Of a stretch of DNA of 64,000 bases, positions 12,474 through 23,600 are shown piece after piece. The notes under the pieces were generated by a model. That model did no database searches and was not told the DNA's origin. It worked only from the letters and a program-made list of their open reading frames with translations. Location of the stretch: NCBI GenBank assembly GCA_964035795.1, contig OZ038322.1:6314925-6378924 (forward strand). The letters run 5' to 3'. Made by a program: the position numbers and the translations under genes. This stretch comes from Pterobdella sp. o SKG-2022. Taxonomy: Eukaryota > Annelida > Clitellata > Hirudinida > Piscicolidae. Position 1 is the first letter of the stretch; each line of letters starts with the position of its first letter.

Positions 12474-13889
12474 TTAAAATTTTGTGAAGGACTTCTTGGC
12501 TCCTTTACCTGTTCCAGATGTAACTTTGATAACATTGAATCTAACAGTTTTGCTCAATGGTCTGCATTCTCCAATTGTGACTACATCTCCAACTTTAGTG
12601 TCTCTGATGGAATAAAAAAATAAGAGGCTAATTTTCTATAAGTGTTAGCAAAAATTTATTAATAAATCTATATGCACAATGAGTATATTTGAAACCACTG
12701 ATAAATTTCATTAAAATACAAAGCTTTTTGTTAACAAAGTAACATTTTCAAAAGTGGTGTCTTAAGTGTGCTTGTCAAATTTGAAAATCTTACTTTGTTG
12801 ATGAGAAGATTTGTATCTTAACAAAATTTATTACTGTTCTCAAATATACTTGGCCCATATAGCTCAAAGGCAGAGCAGTAGACTAATTATCTAGAAGTAC
12901 CAAGTTCGATCCTGCATGGGCCGACAATTAGCACTTGTTCCACAGTGTATTTTCACTACATTAAATTAGTAACAAGCACTTTGATCTATGAGAAAAAGAA
13001 CTATAAATACTACATTACATACTCATTTTATTGAGGCTGGTGAAAAATCACCATATGCTCAACAAAAAAATGTATATAAATATATTTTAAGCAAAAAAAA
13101 TCATTAGGCAAACAATTAAGAATATAAAAAATATATTTAAGATTTTACCTGAAGCAGGGACTCAGATGAACAGACAAATTCTTATGTCTTTTCTCATATC
13201 TAGCAAAAAAATATTTTTAAAATAATTTACTTAATGTATCAAAACAGCAGAGTATATTGAAATTTAATTATTACATTTGATGCTTTATAATAATAAATGA
13301 ACAAGCTTAATATTTCAAAATTTCATTATAAGACTTATTAGAACAAATACCAGATTGCTAATACAAACTATTTTACATTACCTCTGATATTTGCGCACAA
13401 AGTGAAGATAGTCTCTTCTTATGACAATTGTACGTTCCATCTTCATTTTGAGCACTACACCTCTTAAGATTCTTCCTCTAATTGAGACATTTCCAGTGAA
13501 TGGACATTTTTTGTCAATGTAAGTTCCTTCAATGGCCTAAAAATTATGATACAATGGCTTTGAAAATTTTTTTACAAAAACACATAAGGGGCGATAAAAT
13601 CGGATATGATCAAAAATCAAGAAACTTACCTCACGTGGAGTTTTAAATCCTAAACCGATGTCTTTGTAATATCGGGGAATCCTAGTAGATTTGGTGCTTG
13701 ACAATTTTTTTTTGTTTAAAAAAATCGTAGGTTGTTTTTGAAAAGCACGCTGAACCTAATTGAAATATTTTAAATTAAAAAAAAATTGAATCGTTGCTAA
13801 CAAAATTAAAAATAAAATTTATTAAAAAAGCATTATGTTAATTAATTCTTGTTATAATTTAAAATTTAGCCAACCTGAATATCAGCCAT
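12474..13889 (-). CDS. RPS11: 40S ribosomal protein S11 (uS17), complete, 5 exons
   Basis: Small-subunit ribosomal protein that binds 18S rRNA. Exons (complement): 13875-13889, 13630-13755, 13382-13536, 13149-13199, 12474-12603. The phases join to exactly 158 codons plus stop, the same length as human RPS11. Recognisable blocks in order are MADIQ, a conserved basic region ending [59 protein letters not shown] and [14 protein letters not shown]. The last exon ends KSFTKF, close to the family terminus. The first exon holds only five codons, as is common for ribosomal-protein genes. A pyrimidine tract precedes the ATG and an AATAAA follows the stop. Intron 4 carries a tRNA-like insertion in the opposite orientation. 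Neighbours are the MPP2/6-type gene (convergent) and CASK further right. No frameshift or missing residue suggests anything but a functional copy. Confidence 0.96.
12852..12923 (+). pseudogene. tRNA-like sequence with pol III A and B boxes (tRNA-Ile-AAT-like, degenerate)
   Basis: A 7-bp acceptor stem pairs 12852-12858 with 12916-12922. An A-box (TAGCTCAAAGG, 12860-12870) and a B-box (AGTTCGATCC, about 12903-12912) are present. The anticodon loop reads CTAATTA, giving AAT at the anticodon position. The T-stem has mismatches, the anticodon stem has one non-pair, and two extra bases separate acceptor and D stems, so it is probably not a working tRNA. The intact pol III boxes suggest the head of a tRNA-derived SINE. 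Confidence 0.55.
12852..13070 (+). repeat. Candidate tRNA-derived SINE in RPS11 intron 4
   Basis: The tRNA-like head is followed by about 140 bp of unrelated body, with a small hairpin near 13040-13055 (GGTGA and TCACC arms), and then an A-rich tail near 13060-13070. This head-body-tail layout, antisense to the host intron, fits a SINE. No second copy was found in the window, so the family is not proven. Confidence 0.4.
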
Positions 13890-13895
13890 GTTTGC

Positions 13896-13914
13896 AGAAA
13901 GGAAAAAGAAAGAA
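13896..13914 (-). promoter_or_regulatory. 5'TOP-like pyrimidine tract of RPS11
   Basis: On the minus strand an almost pure C/T tract of about 19 bases lies a few bases before the RPS11 start codon. Terminal oligopyrimidine tracts at ribosomal-protein transcription starts mediate growth-dependent translational control. The actual cap site is not visible from sequence. Confidence 0.5.
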
Positions 13915-13929
13915 TATACTAAAATAAAC

Positions 13930-14860
13930 AAGTTGCTAATTTTTTGGCGCTTAGTATTTCAAAGAAAATCAAATTTGAAACCAAATTTTTTACTTTTATT
14001 CAAAAATTTAAAATTTCAAACACACATTTTATTTTTTCAACAATACAATCTATTGGCAAATTAATAATTGGAACATGGAATAATTTTATGATAAAACCAA
14101 AATGACGTTATTGATGCTTGACAATCCAACACCTACTGAAAAGATTTGAAAAAAATTTTCATAATAGGGATGAGATCAATTGTAAACTAAAAACCTAAAG
14201 ACTAGTTGGAGGTTGAAAGGTAAAAACAACATATAAAAATTGAATTATAATATCGAAATATTATTTTAAGAAGATTTTGGTTACAATATTGATGAAATTG
14301 ATGGAGACACATTGAAATAAAAACACAATATAATTTAATGATTCTTCAATAATCAAAAAAATCTTGAGAATACAAATTTGAAAACACTAATCTACCAATC
14401 TTTATGGAAACGCCAGTCAGTGATTGCAAAAAGGTGTAAAATAAATGATTATCTAAAGTGGGAAGAACTTAACGAATAAGAAAAAAAATAAAATTCAGTA
14501 CTTATCAGCTTTAAAGATCATCTGAAGTTATTTTGATCTTTTCAAACATAAAAAATTGAAATATTAAAACATTGATAAAATATTTAAGTTTGGAATGGTA
14601 TTTGAAAACTAGATACCTGAAAAAACCTCAGCAATAAATATTTTCTGCTCAAGCTACTATAAACCTAATTTGTTTTCATACCACACAGACATACAAAACT
14701 GATGTACACGCATAAAAAGGTAACCACAAAAATGAAAAATTTTTAATAAAATGCTTCATAAATTTCATCTAAAAATAAGCAACCAGTACCCAGAAATAGA
14801 AACTATCAAATATAATAGCAAAGCTTAATAAATTTATGCAACCTCTATAATCATATTAAT
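13930..14860. other. Intergenic, AT-rich, nothing recognised
   Basis: Upstream flank of RPS11 and left flank of the decayed ORF. No coding similarity, RNA structure or clear repeat was seen. Confidence 0.4.
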
Positions 14861-16060
14861 ATGTCTCTATTTGAAAACAGTAAGATGATGTATGCAATTG
14901 ATGACCTGGAAAGGAATAACCTTATTGAGCCAATAATGATAGAAGGTGTTCCAGAAATCAACTACCCATCCAAGTTTTTTGATACATCAATAAACAAACC
15001 ATTTGAATCATACTCTAAAATGAAAGTACAATCCCACAAAATTCACTTCCCAGTTTACGGAATGACATTTCATCAGGTATGAGCACGACTCAAAATATCA
15101 GCATCCATACTTGGCTATTCAAAAGATTAAGAAGTTGATAGAACATCATTTTGAGTTGTAATGGAGAAAAAGGAAAGCGTATTTAGTCCATAAACCTTCC
15201 AAGTTCAGAGGAATCGCAAAAGACCGTAACAATAAAGCAAAAAGATTGGTTGGAAGTTAGTCATATAGATCATGACAGCTGCGCCAATGGCCAATCCTGA
15301 TTACAAAGATGACCTAATCCAGAGAACGGAGTTTTACCAACACATCCAAAGAGAAAAAAACTGCTTGCTTATCCTGATAAGTATTGTGCTTTTGATACAT
15401 ATTTGAATCTGAGAAAATAATTGGCAGCTGGTGACATGTTCTTTTAAAAATTCAAGAATCCTGACTTCTGTGAGTTCAGATATGAAAAAGTTGTCACACC
15501 AGATAGAAGCTGTGCGACATGGTTTTGCATAGAAGCAACATGTATCCTAGGCAACCTCAATGTAAAAAATTTGATGTTATGGACATTAAATGGATGCGCT
15601 AAAAATGATACAGGTTATAAAGTCAAATAAAAAGATGGCACACCCAGATTCGTATTCAAAGTAAATGATAGACGAAGGAATATAACAAGACTCATCCCTT
15701 TTCCCTACGACATACCGTAGTCTTTACAAATTTCTATGTATTACAGAAAAGACTCAAAAGTTGCATACAGGAACCCCATGAACAATCATGTCCGGTTGTT
15801 GGTGTGCAGGTGGATGCTGACCTTTTAGGGTATGCACTCGAAAAGGATGTTAACTCAACACAACCCCTAATCGACAATACCACGAATTGAAAAAGGCAAA
15901 AAATTCTAGAACAAGATTCAACTGAAAAAAATGAAGAAGGTATGGAGCTTTTGATAATATTGAAGGTGACCCTTTTTTGAAGGGTATTGATGTTGTGAGG
16001 AATACCAAGATGAGAAAGGGCCGTGGATCAATGGGTTTTTCCTTCCATGAAAATTGTTAA
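14861..16060 (+). pseudogene. Decayed ORF region of unknown family
   Basis: An ATG at 14861 opens 73 codons to a stop at about 15080. Beyond this, coding-like blocks continue in shifting frames to about 16060, for example KPSKFRGIAKDRNN (near 15190), NPDFCEFRYEKVVTPDRSC (near 15450), DGTPRFVFKVNDRR (near 15630) and KMRKGRGSMGFSFHENC (near 16010). In-frame stops and frame changes occur at several points. Base composition is somewhat richer than the flanks and no splice sites fit, so this looks like a degraded intronless gene or transposon ORF. I do not recognise the family. It starts about 300 bp downstream of the CASK stop codon, on the opposite strand. Confidence 0.4.
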
Positions 16061-16069
16061 AAACGTTGT

Positions 16070-16079
16070 TTTATTTATT
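16070..16079 (-). terminator. Possible CASK polyadenylation signals (two overlapping AATAAA)
   Basis: Two overlapping AATAAA hexamers on the minus strand lie about 300 bp beyond the CASK stop codon. They are plausible but not unique in such AT-rich sequence. Confidence 0.3.
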
Positions 16080-16375
16080 GTGAATTTGTTGAAGATTTAA
16101 ATATAGAAAAAAACTATACTGAAACAAAAACGCATAACATACCCTCATTTGCATAAACAACCCACTAAAAAATATTCTCTCTAAAACTTCATAATCATTC
16201 GAAAAAGTTGATTGCTAACATAAAATTTGCTCACTCTGAAAATCATCAAACATAACAACAGCACAATACATTCCCTCAACACATTGAAACACTTCGGAAA
16301 CTAATGATAGCACATTAACGACCAAAGCTGATCGAACTCTCAATAGAAGACAATATGATAACATCTCCGGGGTTT

Positions 16376-19300
16376 TCAGTACACCCACGACACCGGAACC
16401 CACTGCGGAGTGACAAAGACATCTTCAATGGCTTTCTGCAGAGTTCTGATTGTGTCATCGATGTCATTGTTGCAAATGCGCAGATCAAAGTAATGGCCAT
16501 ATGCACTCTCCAGCAAATCACTCTCCCTCACTAGGCGTTCTAAACTGCCATCCTGCAGACGTTGAAATATATTCCTCATCATCCTTATTATGACCATCAT
16601 GGTTTTATTTCTACACTTGAAAACAAATTCTTCAATCTCTAAAATAAATCAAAAATTGAACTTATAAAATTCGACGTGCATCGCTACCACCTCAGCGTAG
16701 GCAGAAGGCAATTTCGGTGCAGCGATGAAGACGACGAAGGGAACATACTCTGCAGTCCTCAGCACCTTCAAAGCCTGGTGGTTGTGATAGCCATTAACAT
16801 AATGCCTTCATAAGGTTAAGTTTTGGTTAGTTTTCCATCGATAAAGAATCTAACAAAAATAATATTGATATGATATTAACATAACGATGATAAAGTAGAG
16901 TAAACGATAATCAAATTTGACGGTGAAACTATAAAATGTAAAGCAATCGAACATCGAGACTAATTTGAAACGACAGAGAAACTTAAGCGTAAAAAAGCCG
17001 ACTAGAACATAATAGATTGCACAGAATCAGTACAAAACGTTAAAGAAAGAACATAAATGTTTGTGGAAACCAACATGCCTCTGTAAAGTATTCACTTGCC
17101 ATTTTGAAATTTTAAGAGTTTTTATGCACTAATTCAAATGAAAGTTTTTTTTTTGAAAAACAAACAACACACAAGTGAATACTTTGACACTAAAAAAGTA
17201 AAAAAATTCTTACATCCTTTTCCGTCCCAAGTAGCTATTATGAAAATAGTTCTTGTTCTTAACATTTCAAAGCGAACACTTTACAGAATTTTATATATCA
17301 AAGGGATGATCAACAAAATTATCTACACAAATGTAAAACTGAAAATCATCAAAACCCTTCACCAATTAATGAAATAATTTATAAATACATTAAAATTTAA
17401 ACAAAAACCGCCGTTCCAAAACGACATTGTTTGAAATACTACCTCAAAAACCTTTAGATTGACATTAGGAATTTGAAACCAAAAAAAAAATAATTCAAAC
17501 CCATTCACAACCACTATTCAAGAGTTAACTAATTAAATAAAACTGAAGAACACCATATATGTACAGCTATACGATGAATTTATTCCCTCTGAATAACAAA
17601 ACCATACATCCATTATAGATATCCATGTTAAATAAAACCTCTCGGAGCTATCTCCATCACAGATACCACCTTGAAAACACAACCCTCCATAAAACAAACT
17701 AAAACCACAATCCATAGGAAACCAATATAAAACCATATCCCCATAATCCATATTCAGAAAAGAAAAACTGTATTTCAAATCCCAAAAACAACACTCTCCA
17801 CCACACCCCCATAAATAACTACATGAAACTACAGAACCCACCTGAGGTTCAACGTCAAGAATGGCGAGAAGACCAGCGTTGTGTATCTGTCTTATGGTCT
17901 CCAACTTTGTGCCGTACATCGCCTGTGTAGATTTATAGAGATATTAGGATAGATAAATAGATATATAGATATTTAGAAAATGTTTGAACAGATTGATAGG
18001 TGTAATGATATATAGATGAAGATATTAATAGACAAGATGGATATATAGAAAATAGATAGGTAGACCGATAAAAAGATAGGAAAGATAGAAATGAAGATAG
18101 AGACAGATAGATAGATGAATGAAGGGACAAGGAGATAGATAGATAGATAGATAACTCAGTCGATCTATCAAATAAAAAAAATAATACATGAATAATTAAA
18201 TGCATAAATATAAACATTGATATGTCCTATTCAACCACCAAGTGCCTATAGAAATACTCCGATATTATCGTAAAAAATTCAATAAGCATAAAGCAAAAAC
18301 TTTGGCATGAACATAGTAAAAATAAATCAGATATAGAAGTAATATGCTCATATTCTCTATTATTTAAAATCAACTTCATAAATTGTATACCTGTTTTGCA
18401 TTTCACGTATTATCTTACATTGAAAGCAACAATTTTTACCTATAGAGATTAACGCATTCAAAATATTCTATACAAACTACACTGGAGATACTGCATAAAC
18501 CAATCTCAAATGATTTTGAAGTTGAATTGAATTCATGGTTGAATAATGTATTGAATACAACCATGCTACAATCTTGAAATGTCCCTTGAACACCATGCAT
18601 TAGAAGCATAAAGGTCTTCAAGTTTTAAACTTGGTTTTAAATCATTATGGAACCTCATAAATATCTAAGTGCAACTTCATCGCATGCCTGTAACATTACA
18701 ACCATCACTAAGTTGGAGGTTTCAAATGCTTCAATGATTCTATTTTAAAACACAATACGCAATACAATAAAAATACAAAAAAAAAAAAAATAAAATACAG
18801 TACAAATACAAAAAAGCTCATAACAACAATTTTATTTACAAGTCTAAAATAAAAACACAACAATACTAACAATAAAAAAAATAACTAAAAACAAATTATT
18901 ACTATCACAAATACCTCACCTCTTCATGGGTACCATATTCTAGGTACTCATTGGCAGCTATATCGGCCATCATCTGCTCATGGGTCACATGACCGTTCTC
19001 CTCGTCCTTGCGGGGAGCTCGTGTTGTGTCTGTAAAGGGTTTTATGGATAGGTAGGTAGGTAGGTAGATAGATAGATAGATAGATAGGTAGGTAGGTAGG
19101 TAGGTAGGTAGGTAGGTAGGTAGGTAGATAGATAGATAGGTAGGTAGGTAGGTAGGTAGGTAGGTAGGTAGGTAGGTAGGTAGGTAGGTAGGTAGGTAGG
19201 TAGGTAGGTAGGTAGGTAGGTAGGTAGGTAGGTAGGTAGGTAGGTAGGTAGGTAGGTAGGTAGGTAGGTAGGTAGGTAGGTAGGTAGGTAGGTAGGTAGG

Positions 19301-20527
19301 TAGGTAGGTAGGTAGGTAGGTAGGTAGGTAGGTAGGTAGGTAGGTAGGTAGGTAGGTAGGTAGGTAGGTAGGTAGGTAGGTAGGTAGGTAGGTAGGTAGG
19401 TAGGTAGGTAGGTAGGTAGGTAGGTAGGTAGGTAGGTAGGTAGGTAGGTAGGTAGGTAGGTAAATGAATTCAAATTAGTTCTGATACACATAATTTTTTG
19501 AGGTTTATTCATGCTTATCATAATGCTTATTAGTTTTAATGAAGTCTACACGATTTTGTAGTCTGATATATGTTTAGACCCGTATGAAACTATTAGCAAG
19601 CATCCCATTTTGATTGATCGACTCTATAAGATCTGCTAACTAAAGAACCCATTTTAAAATTTGTTCGAGTCTGCACAACTGATTATACAGACGAAGAAAA
19701 ACATACATTTTATGCCAACTGCAAAACAATTTGTTGGAAAGTTTCTATACTACTTTTATTAAATTTTTGATTTGATAAAAAATTTGAATAAAATAATAAT
19801 TTTAGTAAAAATTTATAATTTAATAAAAATTCTTAAATAACGTTTGCGACCGGTCTTATATACCTTTGAATTTTAGAATAGCTTTATACTTTGAAAATTA
19901 AATTGAATCCTGACTAAGTCAATTCTTGAAAGAAAAATCCCAGATACATATGACAGAGGTAAAGATTACAAAGGTTTAATTTAAACTGCAAACTGGCAGT
20001 GAAATAAAAGCTTAAAAGCAACAAGAAATTTGATAGGCTATCCTTCTATCAATGAATTCAAACAAAACTTTTTCATCTATCTGGCAACTACAAAAACTTA
20101 ATTAGTGTAACGTAATTTAATAATTTAATTAGCCATGATATTAATGTAATTAGCAATAATAGTTATCGTTTCATCTATTCACATTGACAGAGCTAAATGG
20201 AAAAACTTTAGCGAATCACGTTAAGTTTTCTTCCTGCTATAGAACTTTCAAATCTCTTTCTGAAAATGTTGAAAAGCCCTTCCCAACAAAACAGAAATCT
20301 ACGAATTATAAGCATCAATGCAGTTTTATGCCCTACCAGAGAGTGTAATATCACTTATTTCTGGCTTCGCACAACATACCAACAATCACAAGGTTCATAA
20401 TGATAAAAAAATTGAAAACAATGAAAAACATATTAGTTGATCTCACGAGGAATGGGGTAGGCGTAACGTTTGGGAAAGTTGGCGATGAGTGTGTTTTTTA
20501 TGTGTCTCCTGCCTACACCATGAGCTC

Positions 20528-20619
<92 letters not shown>

Positions 20620-23600
20620 ATGTGCGTGTGGTTGCCTGAGATAAAAAATAATTGAATATTTTTTGAATTATACGATCCGTTTTATTGACGCAATGTTAGG
20701 ATGCAGATTAAATAGTTGATACATACAATAAAAATTCTTGTAATATCGTTTGAAGTGAGCTACTAAATTAATGAACGTTTAATAATAATAAAAATAATAA
20801 TTGAAAAAAAGATAAAAAATTATATAAATTTTAAAATATGACTAAAAACTAGAAAAGACTTTATGAAAACCTATAAGATGAAACAAATAGATTAAAATTA
20901 GACAAAGGCACGGCAAACATCATGAACTAACCTAACAAAACGATGGTTTTCCGTTGGAAGGTGGGCAACTTAACCACCTCGTCATACGTTACCAGGTCTA
21001 ATTGGTCGAAGATTGTGCTGTGTTTTGCCAAATATTTATCTCTGAAGGTTCTCTTTTTCCTACTAAACCACGAACAATTGGCTGTGAAATTTTAAAGTTG
21101 AAAATAATTTAGCATGTGGAAAAACTTGAATAACTTATAAACTTTAGTGAAAAAATTTAAATAATTTATGAGATTGAACCAAAAACTCACAAATGGTACA
21201 AGACTTTTTTGTGGAGAAATTTTAAAAATAGCCTTACTCACCGGAGTAATCTTTTTTGGCTTTATCAATGGCTGCACACGCCGACCTCCACTCCTGTAGT
21301 TCTGGAGACGGAATTAAGCCTGCAAAGACATATTTATTAGTAAAAACTGTAATAAAAGTGATAATTATGAGAACAAAAAAATAAAGAAATAAATGAAAAA
21401 CGAATACTATTATTACTAATATGAATAAGAAGAAAACAATCTAATTAGATTATACTGCTATACATGTCCTAGTAGCTGGGAAAGACAGCAGTTGGCCTAA
21501 ATTATTGATACTATTATAGCATAATTTATAAAATTATTCATTTATTTCAAACACATTTTTACAAACAGCTGGCCTGAGATAACTTCCAATTTGAACTTAT
21601 TGAATTCAAGACCCATTCTTATACTTGGACAGATTTCCTTGCCGTTGTCAAAAATAAGTTTACCGCCAAGACAAATGACAACGATAAAAAAATATAAGTT
21701 TGTCGATACCTGCTACAAGAGCCTACTGTTAACCTGGTTATAATAAAAAAGCAGTCTCAATTTGGAGACGCTAAGTTTAGTGCAGTTTAACGTTGTGCCC
21801 AAGACCAGATTATTATAATGATAAGGATAATAATATATATGAGTGAAGAAAAATAGTATAAACATGACTTTGTGACAACGTTAACAGCAATTATACATAA
21901 TGTCTGACAAGTACCAGCTGGGTCAGTGATGCCTGCACCCAGCCTCTTTGCCTGCCACCAATTGTGGTCGTCTTTGCTTATCACCTTTGTGAGGTCAACA
22001 ACATAGCATGAGTGTTTGAAATGAGAATCATTATGGTTTATTTGATTTTTGAATTTTGAAAAAAAATATGTTGGAAATCAAGATTAAATATTAGAGTGAT
22101 TTGTGAAATAAATAAAAAACTTGGAAAAAAAATTAATATTAGTGGTAAAATTAAAAAATATGAACAGTATGACAAATAGAAACATTATGAAAAACAGTAA
22201 TAGTAACAACGCTTAGTATCAAAAATATAAAATAGCAGATGTATAGAAACAATAGCAAAAGCAACAATAACAACAGAAAGACACTACAGACCCCAAAACA
22301 CCCTGAACCACAAAAGACAAAACCTGCAGAATGTCTCCGATCTTGAACTGGATGCCTGCCTGCGGACACGGGATCAGGTCGTCATCCTCAGGATAGTAGT
22401 CGAACAGGGCTCTGACGAACATCTAATCAAATGTTAAGTTTGATGTGAAGTTTATGTGTAAATTAATGTAAATATAATGTGTTGTTTTAGTGTAGATACT
22501 ATGTGGAATTTCATGTAAAAATTATGTTCAGTTTAATTTCACGGTTATGGGTATTTAATGAAGAAACTATTTAAAGCTTAATTTACCGATGCTACTTGAT
22601 GCTACAATTATGCGAATTTTAATGTGAGAACTATGCATATTTTAACGTAATACTCAAAAAAAAAACTCAGTGAACTTTTAAAACTCTGTTACCACAAACT
22701 ATGCTGATAAAATTGACTCAATATCTAACGATAAGCTGGAAGCTACAAATGAATATAACTTTTCAAAAACATCTTAAACCAAATCAAATTAATTACGAGT
22801 ATGCTTATAGTGGCATTAACTTCAGGAGTTTCTAGACCACTGAGTATTATGAGCTTTAAATGCAAAATTATCAAGTTTCAGTCCAAATATTTTTTGATTT
22901 TGTGAATTCCAAAATGAGAGTTCTCAAATAGATTTACTGTTGATATATATAACTTACGAAGACTACAACAATATTGTAAAACTGATGTTATACAATAAAG
23001 TTATATAAATTTAAGGAATAAAACTGAGATGGTATTAACCCAAAGAATTTTTGAAGCGTTTCTATACGTGAAAAGTTAATACATAAAAAGTAAGATTAAA
23101 TTCCGAAAAAAATAGAAAAAACTTCACCATTTATTTTTGTACAAAGACCATTTTGATAAAAGAATCTTTAAATTATTGATAGAACACACCAAGTTGATAA
23201 AATTAACTTTTTCATACACCAAAAACAGCCCATAACCCAAACATTATATCAACTTTGCGCACATCTATTTCTGCTTCATTAATGACGAATAACTACACAT
23301 AAAACTACTATATATAACCACTTCTTGACAGCTAGTTATCGCTAAGAATCATTAGTTTCAGTACTAATGAACAAAATTGGTTCATTTATTTTGCCTTTAT
23401 TTTTTCAACAGTCTAATTTAAAGATTATGTCATTTAACACAATATAAAACGAAGATTTGAAAGTGAAGACACACAACTCTTACCTCACACACGATGGGAG
23501 GGTGCCGATAACTGGGCACGATCTTCAGTGTTATGCTTCCTCGGGCGTTTTTCTGAAAAATAATTCAACAAAAATCTACACATAAAATTACAACTATTCA

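Noticed and set aside
12852..12923. Functional tRNA-Ile gene
   Set aside because: T-stem mismatches and two extra bases after the acceptor stem argue against a working tRNA; SINE head is more likely.
12609..13860. snoRNA in RPS11 introns
   Set aside because: Ribosomal-protein introns often host snoRNAs, but no paired C and D boxes or convincing H/ACA structure was seen on the host strand.
17933..18217. Ser/Tyr/Leu-rich 94-codon minus-strand frame
   Set aside because: Low-complexity GATA-type repeat in an intron.
19042..19521. 159-codon open frame of repeated YLPT
   Set aside because: It is the (GGTA)n tetranucleotide read in triplets, intronic to CASK.
19041..20632. CRISPR-like array
   Set aside because: Uniform microsatellites without spacers in a eukaryotic intron.
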